Assembly (NCBI GenBank): GCA_015485495.1
Contig: WFTL01000130.1
Coordinates: 43,901-107,900 of the forward strand
Direction: 5' to 3'
Length of the DNA stretch: 64,000 nucleotides
Origin: Planctomycetaceae bacterium
GTDB lineage: Bacteria > Planctomycetota > Planctomycetia > Planctomycetales > Planctomycetaceae
The translations under genes were made by a program, and so were the position numbers. This document shows, piece after piece, positions 1 through 9,100 of the stretch. Every line of letters starts with the position of its first letter. The first letter of the stretch is position 1. The notes beneath the pieces were generated by a model. The model saw only the letters and a list, made by a program, of their open reading frames with translations. It was not told the DNA's origin and ran no database searches.

Positions 1-462
1 ATCCCCTGCGAAGTGGCCTATTCCTTCGAGGGGACGGAAGTCATCTGGGACGGGGAACTGTCGCGGTTCGAAGGAACCGGCATGGATCGGGACACGCGCA
101 CATTTCCCTGCCGGGTCATCGTGTCGGAACCATCGGACTACGAACTGCGTGACAGTCAGGGAGGACGCCTTCTGGTCGCCCCGTCGCTGCTTTCCGGAAT
201 GTACGTGACAGTGCGTGTTCCTGTGGAACCGGTGGTGCCTCTGCTGGAGCTTCCCGTGGAGGCTGTCCGTCCGGGCGGTCGGGTCTGGGTGGTGCGGGAC
301 GGTCATCTGCAGGTGCGGCCGGTCCGTCTGGCTCATTCGACCGAGGACCATGTGCTGGTGCGGACCGATGAAACCGATCTCACCGAAAACGATCAGGTGA
401 TCGTGTCTCCTCTGGTGGTCGCCACGGACGGAATGGAAGTGCGTGTGGAGACGGCTCCGTGA
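1..462 (+). CDS. RND efflux periplasmic adaptor (membrane fusion protein), 3' part only
   Basis: The frame is open from the first base, so the gene starts upstream of the window and only about 153 C-terminal residues are seen. In RND pumps the adaptor bridges the inner-membrane pump and an outer-membrane channel. The visible part has the beta-barrel and membrane-proximal character of the family: a stretch that ends in VTVRVPVEP, then LPVEAVRPGGRVWVV and a C-terminal VIVSPLVVATDGMEVRVE, the usual 'parameter' and 'G-x-x-V' end of HlyD/AcrA-type proteins. The next gene is an RND pump whose GTG start overlaps this stop codon by four bases, which supports a two-gene unit. Substrate cannot be told. 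Confidence 0.8.
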   Translation: MPCEVAYSFEGTEVIWDGELSRFEGTGMDRDTRTFPCRVIVSEPSDYELRDSQGGRLLVAPSLLSGMYVTVRVPVEPVVPLLELPVEAVRPGGRVWVVRDGHLQVRPVRLAHSTEDHVLVRTDETDLTENDQVIVSPLVVATDGMEVRVETAP

Positions 463-3400
463 GACGACTCATTGCCTGGGCGATTCGTCAGACGCCTGCC
501 ATGAATACGATCATGGTGGCGGTGATCGTCGTGGGAATCACCGCCGGATTCTCGCTGCGCCGGGAGGAGTTTCCTCAGTTCGATCTGGAACTCATTCTCG
601 TCGGCGTCCCTTACCCGGGGGCCAGCCCCGAAGAAGTGGAGACGGGGATCTGTCAGAAGATCGAAGAAGCCATCCGGTCCGTGGAAGGAATCAAGAAGAT
701 CACGTCTGTTGCCAAAGAGGGCGTCGGCAATGTGATCATCGAGGTCCGGGCGGACGTTCCGAGCGTCCAGAAGGTGCTCAGCGAGATCCAGTCGGAAATC
801 GACCGCATCCCCAGCTTTCCGGATCTGGCGGAAGAACCGGAAGTGCAGCAGGTGACGTTTCGCTACCCGGCCATCACGGTGGGGGTCGTGGCGACCCGAA
901 CAGAATCCGGTCCGGACGCCGATCGCAGGCTGCGTCAGGTGACCGAAAAAGTGCGTGACGACCTTCTGCTCATTCCGGAAATCTCCGTGGCCAGCATCGT
1001 GGGTGCTCCCGCGTATCAGATCGATGTGGAAATCCCCGAACGGACGCTCCGCCAGTACGGCCTCACGCTCAGCAGCGTCGCCCAAAGCCTGCGTGAACGG
1101 AACGTGGAACTGCCGGGCGGCAGCATCCGCACGCCGGCCAGCACGTTTCTGGTTCGGGGCAAGGGGCGGCGGATTCGCGGAGAAGAAATCGCCCGGATAC
1201 CGATCCTGACCGATCCGGACGGCGTCGTGCTCACAGTAGGCGATCTGGGAACGGTGCGCGATGAATTTGCAGACAGCGAGTCGATCAGTCGAATCAACGG
1301 CCGTCCCGGCCTGGCCATCAGGATCAGCGCCGGCAAACGAGAGGATCTTCTGGCGATGACGGCCTCCGTCCGGCAGTACGTCGAACAGACACCGCCGCCC
1401 CCCGGTTACGAATTCGTCATCTGGGGAGATTCCTCCGTGAATGTCCGCGACCGGCTGGATCTTCTGCGGCGCAACGGAGTGCAGGGACTGATACTCGTGT
1501 TCATTGTGCTGGCTTTGTTTCTGGAATTCCGGCTGGCCTTCTGGGTGTCCATGGGCATTCCCATTTCGCTGCTGGGAGCCTGCGCGGTCCTGCTGTACCT
1601 GGACCACACGCTCAACATGCTCTCGCTGTTCGCGTTCCTGATCGCTCTGGGCATCGTGGTCGATGATGCCATCGTGATCGGTGAAAACATCTATGCGCAC
1701 CGGGAAGCCGGAAAACCGTTTATCCGGGCGGCGGTCGACGGAACTCTGGAAGTGGTTCCGTCCGTGGGCATGTCCATTGCCACGACGGTCGTGGCCTTCA
1801 TGCCGATGCTTTTCGTCACCGGAACGATGGGCAAGTTCTTCGCCGTGATGCCGGTTGCTGTGATCGCCATGCTGATCATTTCGCTGCTGGAAAGCACGTT
1901 CATTCTGCCCTGTCATCTGGCGCACGGTCGCAGGGAACCGTTCTTTCTGACCGCCGGGCTGAATCGGTTCACCATCCGGACACTGAATACGTTCATCCGC
2001 CGCGTGTATGAACCGATTGCCCGGCGGGCTGTGGCCAGCCCCGCCATCACGCTCAGCACGGCGGTCACCGTCGGCCTTCTGACAGCCACGCTGCTGACCA
2101 ACGGGACAGTCGAACAGGTGTTCTTTCCGAAGGTCGATGCCCCGCAGATCAGTGCCGACATCGCCTTTCCGGACGGGACCCCGCTGAGTATCACGGATGC
2201 CGCCACGCAGCGGATGGAACAGGCCATTCTGGCTGTGGGCGACCGGCTCAGCGATGCCGACCGTCCCCTGATCCGTACGGTGCACCGCGTCGTGGGCAGC
2301 GGTGCTGCCGCCGGAAACGACAGGGCATTCGGCGGCGGCAGTGCGGAAGGCGGCCACGTGGGACACGTTCAGGTGCAGCTTGCCGACAACACGCAGCGCG
2401 ACCACACCAGCCAGGAAATCCTGACTCTGTGGCGCGCCGAAGTGGGAGAGATCGCGGGTGCCGAATCGCTGACGTTTCGCACCGAATCCCGAGGTCCGGG
2501 AGGGCGGGAGATCGAATTCAAACTGCTGGCACCGCCTGAGTACATGGCTGAGCTGGAACACATCGTCGAGATCACCAAACGCAAACTCCGGACCTACGAA
2601 GGCGTCAGCGATGTCGACGACGATTCCCGGCCCGGCAAGTGGGAACTGCAGCTCACCGAACGCCGGCAGGGGGTGTCTCTGGGAGTTCCTCTGGAACGCA
2701 TCGCCCGCACCGTACGGGCCTCCTACTATGGCGAAGAAGTGATGCGTCTGCAGCGCGGCCGTCACGAAGTCAGGCTGATGGTCCGTTATCCGGAACAGGA
2801 ACGGCGATCTCTGGCCCGGCTGGATGAGATTCAGGTGGATGCCGGAGACGGGATCCGCCGCCCGATCACCGAACTGGCCAGCGTGACCGTTGTCCGCGGC
2901 TATTCCGAAATCAACCGCATCGATCAGAAGCGATCGATCACCGTCAGTGCCGATGTGATCGAGGGACAGGGGAATGCCGCGGACATCGTGCGCGATCTGA
3001 AAGCATCGTTCCTGAACCAGCAGATTGCCGAAAACCCCTGGCTGACAGTCCGCTGGGAAGGACGGGAAGAACAGAGGCGGGAATCCATCGGCAGCCTCTT
3101 CCGGGGCATGGCCATCGCCCTGATCGTCATGTACGTGCTGCTGACCATCCAGTTCACCTCATACATTCAGCCGGCGATCGTCATGGGCGTCATTCCGTTC
3201 GGCTTTGTCGGTGCCATCTGGGGACATGCGATCATGGGAATCCCTCTGACCCTGTTCAGCATGCTGGGCCTGGTCGCTCTGACCGGTGTCGTGGTGAACG
3301 ATTCCATCGTGCTGGTCGATTTCATCAACGCCCGCATTCGAAAGGGCGTTCCGGTTCAGCAGGCCATTCTGGAAGCCGGCACGCGGCGGTTTCGCCCTGT

Positions 3401-3680
3401 TCTGCTGACCTCCATGACGACCATCGCCGGACTGCTCCCCATTCTCACAGAACGGTCCTTCCAGGCCCAGATGGTGATCCCCATGGCCGTCAGTCTCTGC
3501 TTCGGCCTGTCTCTGGCCACCATCCTGGTGCTCATACTCGTCCCGACTCTGTATTCGATTTACGGCATGGTCATGGGAGACCGCCTGCTCGATTCATCCA
3601 CGGAAAGGCAGCTCGCCGAGGCGGCTGCACCGGCAGTGCCCGCGTCTCCGGGAATGCGTCCGTTTTTCCAGCACGAATGA
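459..3680 (+). CDS. RND family efflux transporter permease (AcrB/MMPL-type)
   Basis: A 1073-residue proton-driven inner-membrane pump of the hydrophobe/amphiphile efflux type, usual length for the family. The N-terminus gives TM1 followed by a large periplasmic porter domain, and a second porter domain follows around residues 530-860. The TM4 signature GIVVDDAIVIGEN, with the two proton-relay aspartates, is near residue 400, and the matching TM10-11 segment GVVVNDSIVLVDF is near residue 950. The start is GTG at 459 (overlap GTGA with the adaptor stop), so translation is probably coupled. No outer-membrane channel gene is visible; it may lie upstream of the window. Export substrate is unknown. 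Confidence 0.93.
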   Translation: MRRLIAWAIRQTPAMNTIMVAVIVVGITAGFSLRREEFPQFDLELILVGVPYPGASPEEVETGICQKIEEAIRSVEGIKKITSVAKEGVGNVIIEVRADVPSVQKVLSEIQSEIDRIPSFPDLAEEPEVQQVTFRYPAITVGVVATRTESGPDADRRLRQVTEKVRDDLLLIPEISVASIVGAPAYQIDVEIPERTLRQYGLTLSSVAQSLRERNVELPGGSIRTPASTFLVRGKGRRIRGEEIARIPILTDPDGVVLTVGDLGTVRDEFADSESISRINGRPGLAIRISAGKREDLLAMTASVRQYVEQTPPPPGYEFVIWGDSSVNVRDRLDLLRRNGVQGLILVFIVLALFLEFRLAFWVSMGIPISLLGACAVLLYLDHTLNMLSLFAFLIALGIVVDDAIVIGENIYAHREAGKPFIRAAVDGTLEVVPSVGMSIATTVVAFMPMLFVTGTMGKFFAVMPVAVIAMLIISLLESTFILPCHLAHGRREPFFLTAGLNRFTIRTLNTFIRRVYEPIARRAVASPAITLSTAVTVGLLTATLLTNGTVEQVFFPKVDAPQISADIAFPDGTPLSITDAATQRMEQAILAVGDRLSDADRPLIRTVHRVVGSGAAAGNDRAFGGGSAEGGHVGHVQVQLADNTQRDHTSQEILTLWRAEVGEIAGAESLTFRTESRGPGGREIEFKLLAPPEYMAELEHIVEITKRKLRTYEGVSDVDDDSRPGKWELQLTERRQGVSLGVPLERIARTVRASYYGEEVMRLQRGRHEVRLMVRYPEQERRSLARLDEIQVDAGDGIRRPITELASVTVVRGYSEINRIDQKRSITVSADVIEGQGNAADIVRDLKASFLNQQIAENPWLTVRWEGREEQRRESIGSLFRGMAIALIVMYVLLTIQFTSYIQPAIVMGVIPFGFVGAIWGHAIMGIPLTLFSMLGLVALTGVVVNDSIVLVDFINARIRKGVPVQQAILEAGTRRFRPVLLTSMTTIAGLLPILTERSFQAQMVIPMAVSLCFGLSLATILVLILVPTLYSIYGMVMGDRLLDSSTERQLAEAAAPAVPASPGMRPFFQHE

Positions 3681-3848
3681 CCCCCGCCGCGTGATGCGCC
3701 TGCCTGTCAGCGGCGTCCGCTGGTTTTGCTGGACGCAGATTCCGCCCGCTCGTACCATACGGGTCCCTCCGAAACGTTCCGCGGAACGCTCCGTTCCTCC
3801 TTCCTGATTTCCGGTTCTCTGCCGAACCGCGGGTGTCCTGGTGTCTTC

Positions 3849-6287
3849 GTGAAACAGGTCGCGTTTTTTCAGATCGCCGTCTGCCTGCTGGCCGTTTCCG
3901 CGGCGCCGGTCGCTGCGGACGTTCCGCCTGCCGATGCATTCCGTTCCGAACTGTCGGCCTATTTCGGCCGGTACTGCATCGACTGTCACAGCCGTTCCGA
4001 TGCGGCCGGCGGCATCGTTCTGGATGAACCGGTCGCACCGGACGACCTGTCTGCGGAACGCAAAAAATGGCTGCGGGTTCTCAACATGGTGCGCGTGGGT
4101 GCGATGCCGCCGGAAGAGATCGAACAGCGCCCGTCCGTCCAGGACAGCGCCCGTGTGGCCGATCTGCTCAGTCAGGCTTTGTACGACTTCGACTGCGGGC
4201 CGCACATTCCTCCCGGACACCCGACCATTCGGCGTCTGAACCGCACGGAATACAACAATACGGTGCGAGATCTGTTCGGCATCGATCTGACTCCCGCCGA
4301 TGATTTTCCGGCTGATGATGTGGGAGAAGGTTTCGACAACATGGGCGGTGTTCTGAGCGTCTCTGCGCTGCTGATGGAAAAGTATCTCACGGCCGCCGAA
4401 CGCATCGTGGAAACGCTCATCGACACGACGGATTATTCGGTGCCGCGGACCTGGCACTTCGACTCCACAGTTCTCCAGGCGGATGCTGCCGGGTTCGAAG
4501 ACGCTCGCGGACTGCGATGGCTGACAGGCGGCGGAGAACTGTCGTTCACCGTGGTCGTGCCCGTCGCCGGAGACTACCGCGTCGGTTTCGATGCGGCCGC
4601 GCGGCCGAAGGCGGAAACATCCGTGGCCGGTGTTCTCTGTGTCGATGGAGATCCGGTTTCCGAACTGGAACTGCTGCAGAGCGAACTTCCCCGTCATTAC
4701 CGGCGCCGGATCCGTCTGTCCGGCGGCAGCCATCGTGTTTCCTTCCGGTTTCCCGACAACGAACAGGATTCTGACGAGAACGATCAGAGCGGAGATCCGG
4801 GATCGGAATCGGGATCGGACAATCAGGAACAGAACACCGAACCGGCGGCCGCCGACGCGCCGGCTCCGCAGCCGGGAATCGGCCACATCTCTGTCCGGGG
4901 TCCTTATGGAGACATTCGGCCCGTTCGCTCAGACAGCCACCGACGCATCGTGTGTGCGGAACCGGGACCGGACTGCTCCGTTTCGGAAGCGGCCGAACGG
5001 ATTGTGGAGCCTCTGCTGAAGCGCGTGTTCCGCCGTCCGGTGTCTGCTGAGGAGACCGGACGTTACAGAGACTTCATTGTTCAGCTTCACGAAGGCGAAC
5101 AGTACACGTGGGAACAGGCCGTGGCGGCCGGAATCCAGGCCATGCTCGTCTCCCCCCATTTCCTGTTTCGGGTGGAAAAGGATCCGGACGACGGTCAGGA
5201 CGAACGGCTGCTGAGCGATCACGAGCTGGCCGTCCGGCTGTCGTACCTGCTGTGGAGCAGCATGCCGGATGACGAACTGTTTCGCCTGGCCGATGAAGGA
5301 CGGCTTCACGAACCGCAGGTGCTGATTCCGCAGATTCATCGCATGATTCAGGATGACAGATCCCAGGCGTTCGTGGACAGTTTCGCCGCACAGTGGCTGA
5401 ATCTGCGTCTGCTGAACGGAGCGCAGCCGGATGCGGAGACCTTTCCGGAATTCGACGAACAGCTTCGTCAGGACATGCTGCAGGAAACGACTCTGTTTTT
5501 TCGGCATATCATGCTGAAGGATCTGAGCGTGCTGGAACTTCTTCAGGGGCGTTTCACCTTCGTCAACAGACGTCTGGCTGCTCACTATGGCCTTGATGGA
5601 GTCGATGGGGAGCAGTTTGTTCGGGTGTCGCTGGACCAGGTGCCCCGCCGCGGCGTTCTCACGCAGGGCGCCATTCTGACGCTGACTTCCTACCCCCGGC
5701 GCACCAGCCCCGTGCGGCGGGGAAAATGGATTCTGGAGAATCTTTTCGGCGATGCGCCCCCGCCGCCGCCGCCCGGTGTGCCGGAACTGGAACAGGCAGC
5801 CGGAAACGGCGAGGCGCTGTCCGTTCGGGAACAGATGGAACGGCATCGCACTCATCCGGTGTGTGCGTCGTGTCATCAGACGATGGATCCGCTGGGGCTG
5901 GGACTGGAGCACTTCGACGCCATCGGACGCTGGCGGGATTCCGACCAGGGACATCCGATCGATGCGTCCGGAGCCCTGCCGAACGGGCGAACTTTTTCCG
6001 GGACCGAAGAACTGCTGGAGATTCTTGCGACAGAGCGTCGAGACATGTTTTTGAAGACTCTGGCCGGAAAACTGCTCGTCTATGCCACAGGCCGCGGACT
6101 CATTCATTCCGATGAATGCGTCCTGCGTGACTGTCTGCATCACATGAAACAGAATGGATACCGTTTTTCGTCTCTTGTCGAAGCGGTTGTTCTTTCGGAT
6201 CCGTTTCGAAAACGCGGCCGCCCGGAACAGACGTTTCCGAAAGGCCCGTCACAGGAACGCACAGCCCGACAGTCGCTGCTCGAATGA
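3849..6287 (+). CDS. Planctomycete cytochrome-like protein (DUF1587/DUF1592/DUF1588/DUF1585)
   Basis: An 812-residue secreted protein of the large planctomycete family of unknown function. The start chosen is GTG 3849 because it opens a clear signal peptide (VKQVAFFQIAVCLLAV then AAPVAA-D); the frame stays open upstream to 3726. Domains in order: an N-terminal c-type haem site CIDCH near residue 43, DUF1587 (LNRTEYNNTVRDLFG), DUF1595-like (LLKRVFRRPVS), DUF1592 (SPHFLFRVE and LSYLLWSSMPDDELF), DUF1588 with RRGVLTQGAILT, a second haem site CASCH near residue 672, and DUF1585 (KLLVYATGRGL). An acidic, low-complexity insert lies at about residues 305-345. It overlaps the DUF1552 gene by four bases. 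Such pairs are typical of Planctomycetes; the reaction is unknown. Confidence 0.9.
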   Translation: MKQVAFFQIAVCLLAVSAAPVAADVPPADAFRSELSAYFGRYCIDCHSRSDAAGGIVLDEPVAPDDLSAERKKWLRVLNMVRVGAMPPEEIEQRPSVQDSARVADLLSQALYDFDCGPHIPPGHPTIRRLNRTEYNNTVRDLFGIDLTPADDFPADDVGEGFDNMGGVLSVSALLMEKYLTAAERIVETLIDTTDYSVPRTWHFDSTVLQADAAGFEDARGLRWLTGGGELSFTVVVPVAGDYRVGFDAAARPKAETSVAGVLCVDGDPVSELELLQSELPRHYRRRIRLSGGSHRVSFRFPDNEQDSDENDQSGDPGSESGSDNQEQNTEPAAADAPAPQPGIGHISVRGPYGDIRPVRSDSHRRIVCAEPGPDCSVSEAAERIVEPLLKRVFRRPVSAEETGRYRDFIVQLHEGEQYTWEQAVAAGIQAMLVSPHFLFRVEKDPDDGQDERLLSDHELAVRLSYLLWSSMPDDELFRLADEGRLHEPQVLIPQIHRMIQDDRSQAFVDSFAAQWLNLRLLNGAQPDAETFPEFDEQLRQDMLQETTLFFRHIMLKDLSVLELLQGRFTFVNRRLAAHYGLDGVDGEQFVRVSLDQVPRRGVLTQGAILTLTSYPRRTSPVRRGKWILENLFGDAPPPPPPGVPELEQAAGNGEALSVREQMERHRTHPVCASCHQTMDPLGLGLEHFDAIGRWRDSDQGHPIDASGALPNGRTFSGTEELLEILATERRDMFLKTLAGKLLVYATGRGLIHSDECVLRDCLHHMKQNGYRFSSLVEAVVLSDPFRKRGRPEQTFPKGPSQERTARQSLLE

Positions 6288-7630
6288 GGAACCCAGCTAT
6301 GCACCGTTTCAGAATCACTCGCCGCACGACCCTGCGGGGCATCGGAACCGGCCTGGCGTTGCCGCTGCTGGACATCATGGAACCGGTCGCAGCCGCGAGC
6401 GCCGAACTGACGGCCCCGCCCGTTCGGTCTGCCTTCATTTTTTTCCCGAACGGCGTCATCGTCGATGACTGGCAGCCGCAGGGTGAAGGCCGTGCATTCC
6501 GCCTGGGCCCCACGATGGAACCGCTTCAGGAGTTTTCTCAGGACATTCTCATTCTGTCCGGACTGGCCCAGCATCATGCCCGGGCCAACGGCGACGGTCC
6601 CGGCGATCACGCACGGAACACGAGTGCATTTCTGACCGGAGCTCAGCCGCGGAAGACATCCGGCGCCGACCTGTTTGTGGGCACGTCGATCGATCAGGCC
6701 ATCGCCGCCCGCATCGGGGACTGCACCCGGCTGTCGTCCATGGAACTGGGGCTGGAAGACGGTCGCCAGGCAGGCAACTGCGATTCGGGCTACAGTTGTG
6801 CGTATTCCAGCAACATCAGCTGGAAAGGACCATCCACACCGGCCGCCAAAGAAGTGCATCCCCGCCTGGCATTCAATCGCCTGTTCGGCATTCGGGAAAA
6901 CTCCAAAGAACAGAAGCGGCGCGATGCAGCCCGAAAAAGCGTGCTCGATTTCGTCGCCGCCGATGCACAACAGCTGCGACGGCGGGCCGGCGGAAGCGAC
7001 CGTGCGCGGCTGGATGAATATTTCCAAAGCGTGCGGGAAGTCGAACAGCAGATCGAACGGGCCGCCCGATTCGTGCCTCCCGATGTTCCGGACACCGAAC
7101 TGCCGGAAAATATTCCGGGAGAGTTTCAGACCCATGTCCGGCTCATGTACGAAATCATGGCTCTGGCATTCCGGACAGATTCCACGCGGGTCTGTTCCTT
7201 CATGCTGGGGAACGGAGGATCCGATCGCACCTATCCGGATGTGGATGTGAAGGACGGCCATCACAGCCTGTCCCATCACCGCGATCAGGAAGACAAAATC
7301 GCGGCGCTGCGGCGCATCGACCGCTATCTGGTCGAACAGTTCGCCTGGTTCCTGAAACGCCTGAAATCCATGCCCGAAAAGGACAGCACTGTTCTGGATC
7401 ATTCCATGATTCTCTACGGCAGTGCCATTTCCGACGGAAATCGGCATCGCCATGAAAATCTGCCCATTCTGCTGGCCGGCCGGGGAGGCGGCACGATCGA
7501 TACCGGCCGCCACGTGCGGTACCAGGAAGAAACCCCTCTGAACAATCTGTTTCTGGCGATGAGTCAGCGGATGGGAGCGGATCTGGAGTCGCTGGGCGAC
7601 AGCACCGGAGTTCTGTCTCTGACTGAGTGA
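6284..7630 (+). CDS. DUF1552 family exported protein
   Basis: A 448-residue member of DUF1552, which in Planctomycetes almost always follows a DUF1592 cytochrome, as here (ATGA overlap at 6284-6287). The N-terminus carries a twin-arginine-like signal (ITRRTTLRGIGTGLALPLLD), so the protein is probably exported folded. Family landmarks include FIFFPNGVI, the LSGLAQHHA stretch, SSMELGLE, HPRLAFNRLFG, SVREVEQQIERA and LPILLAGRGGG near the end. An internal ATG at 6299 is an alternative start that would still keep the Tat-like motif. No catalytic residues are established for the family. Likely partner of the upstream cytochrome. Confidence 0.9.
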   Translation: MRNPAMHRFRITRRTTLRGIGTGLALPLLDIMEPVAAASAELTAPPVRSAFIFFPNGVIVDDWQPQGEGRAFRLGPTMEPLQEFSQDILILSGLAQHHARANGDGPGDHARNTSAFLTGAQPRKTSGADLFVGTSIDQAIAARIGDCTRLSSMELGLEDGRQAGNCDSGYSCAYSSNISWKGPSTPAAKEVHPRLAFNRLFGIRENSKEQKRRDAARKSVLDFVAADAQQLRRRAGGSDRARLDEYFQSVREVEQQIERAARFVPPDVPDTELPENIPGEFQTHVRLMYEIMALAFRTDSTRVCSFMLGNGGSDRTYPDVDVKDGHHSLSHHRDQEDKIAALRRIDRYLVEQFAWFLKRLKSMPEKDSTVLDHSMILYGSAISDGNRHRHENLPILLAGRGGGTIDTGRHVRYQEETPLNNLFLAMSQRMGADLESLGDSTGVLSLTE

Positions 7631-7682
7631 CGGCCTGGCGGCCCCGTCTGCACGAACGACGCTCCCGCGGCAGAGGGCCGTT

Positions 7683-8297
7683 TCAGGGAGGCGGCATCGT
7701 GGCGCTGGCAGCAATGGTGAACAGCCCCATCAGCACGATCCACACGATTCCCAGTCCGTGCCAGAACCATCCGCAGAACGTGACTCCCCAGAAATACTCA
7801 TGGTCATAGCGATCCGTCAGTGCTTTCAGAAACACCCAGACGACAAACAGCAGAGCCACGACCATGTGCACGGCATGCAGGGCAATGAATACGAACGCCG
7901 CCTGCGGGATGGCCGACGGACCGGACATCGGCATGTGACGCAGCAGCATCGTCAGCCCGAATGACTGGACGCTCAGAAAACCGGTTCCGGCCAGCACGGC
8001 CAGAAACAGGCTGCGGCGAAACGGCTGCTGCTTTTCCCATCGCACAAAGACCGAAGCCCGGACCAGACACAGACTTCCCAGCGCCAGCAGAATGGTGCTC
8101 ACCCCGAAAGACAGAAACACCATCGGCCTGCCTGCGGACGTGCCGGACGACAGGAACACGGCCATCCGGCTGATCAGGCCGGCAATCGTCAGCAGGCCCA
8201 GCGACACGGTGAAGAAAGCGACTGCCAGACCTCCCGGTCTCTGCAGAAAACGTTCTCCGCGGGCGTGCCGATGATCGTCGGGCATCACAGAATGCAT
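7683..8297 (-). CDS. Haem-copper oxidase subunit III-like protein
   Basis: About 204 residues with five predicted membrane segments. The fourth holds FIALHAVHMVVALL and the last WFWHGLGIVWIVLMGL, matching the two most conserved helices of cytochrome c oxidase subunit III (histidine in TM4; W-H-x(n)-V-W-I in the last). Five-helix forms occur in several oxidases and in the NorE family linked to nitric oxide reductase. No other oxidase subunit is near: neighbours are DUF1552 (convergent) and an unrelated gene (divergent), so this is a stand-alone gene. ATG at 8285 is an alternative start. Which oxidase it serves cannot be told. Confidence 0.72.
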   Translation of the reverse strand: MHSVMPDDHRHARGERFLQRPGGLAVAFFTVSLGLLTIAGLISRMAVFLSSGTSAGRPMVFLSFGVSTILLALGSLCLVRASVFVRWEKQQPFRRSLFLAVLAGTGFLSVQSFGLTMLLRHMPMSGPSAIPQAAFVFIALHAVHMVVALLFVVWVFLKALTDRYDHEYFWGVTFCGWFWHGLGIVWIVLMGLFTIAASATMPPP

Positions 8298-8407
8298 GAA
8301 TTCCAGACCGAAGCAGGACAGACACAGGCAGGCAGAATCCCGGACGGGGTTCCCGGCCAGGTTACCAGACCGGACGCGTTCTGCGGATCGGACAGTCGGA
8401 GGAATTC

Positions 8408-9073
8408 ATGAATTATCTGGCACACGGCTGCCCTTTTCTGGATGATCCGCCGTTCACAGCCGGAACGGCTTTGCCGGACTGGCTGCGCGTGGCCGCCCCC
8501 CGCATCCGAATTCGCCCAGGGCCGCTGCAGCAGGCTCTGCAGACGGTCAGCGATGACCCCGGACGCCGCCTGCTCGAAGGCATCCTTCGGCACCAGAAGG
8601 ATGACGCAGCCTTCCACACGGGAATCGCCTTCCAGACGCTCAGCGCCCGAATCACTGCCGCATTCCGCGACCTGATGCCCGGCACCCACGACCATCGCCC
8701 TGCACTGCTGGGCCATGTCGTTCCGGAAATGCTGCTGGACAACGAACTGGAACGCCGGCGCCCGGGCCTTCTGGCAGATTATTACGAGACTCTCGCAGCA
8801 GTCGATCCGGACTGGATTCAGCAGACGATCACTCCCGTGCTGCGTCAGCCGCCGCAGCGGCTGGCGGAATTCATTCGCCTTTTCGGCACCATCCGGTTTC
8901 TGTACGACTATGCGGACAACGCCCGTTTCCTGTATCGCATCAATCAGGTTCTGTCCCGCGTCGGCCTGGCCCCCTGCGGCACGGATGTCTTCCCGGTGTT
9001 CGATCTGTGTCGTCGGCGACTGACCGGGGTGGCGGATGAGCTGCTGCAGTTTCGTACACAATCGGACGGCTGA
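8408..9073 (+). CDS. Hypothetical protein, possibly ACP phosphodiesterase-like
   Basis: A 221-residue soluble protein without signal peptide. The opening MNYLAHGCPFLDD followed by AGTALPDWLRVAAP resembles the start of acyl-carrier-protein phosphodiesterase (AcpH) proteins, which begin MNFLAH...GN..GDF, and the spacing of the early Asp/His residues is similar. The rest is mostly helical, with HDHRPALLGHVVPEMLLD, which fits an HD-like helical fold. This similarity is weak and read by eye. Start ATG 8408 is preceded by GGAGGAATTC, a good ribosome-binding site. Function is open. Confidence 0.6.
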   Translation: MNYLAHGCPFLDDPPFTAGTALPDWLRVAAPRIRIRPGPLQQALQTVSDDPGRRLLEGILRHQKDDAAFHTGIAFQTLSARITAAFRDLMPGTHDHRPALLGHVVPEMLLDNELERRRPGLLADYYETLAAVDPDWIQQTITPVLRQPPQRLAEFIRLFGTIRFLYDYADNARFLYRINQVLSRVGLAPCGTDVFPVFDLCRRRLTGVADELLQFRTQSDG

Positions 9074-9100
9074 CCTGTTCGGCAGCTTTCAGTCCATCGG

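Noticed and set aside
393..2765. A 790-codon open frame on the minus strand opposite the RND pump gene
   Set aside because: The plus strand encodes a full RND transporter with clear motifs. The minus frame is His/Arg/Gln-rich without family features, a normal shadow of GC-rich codon bias.
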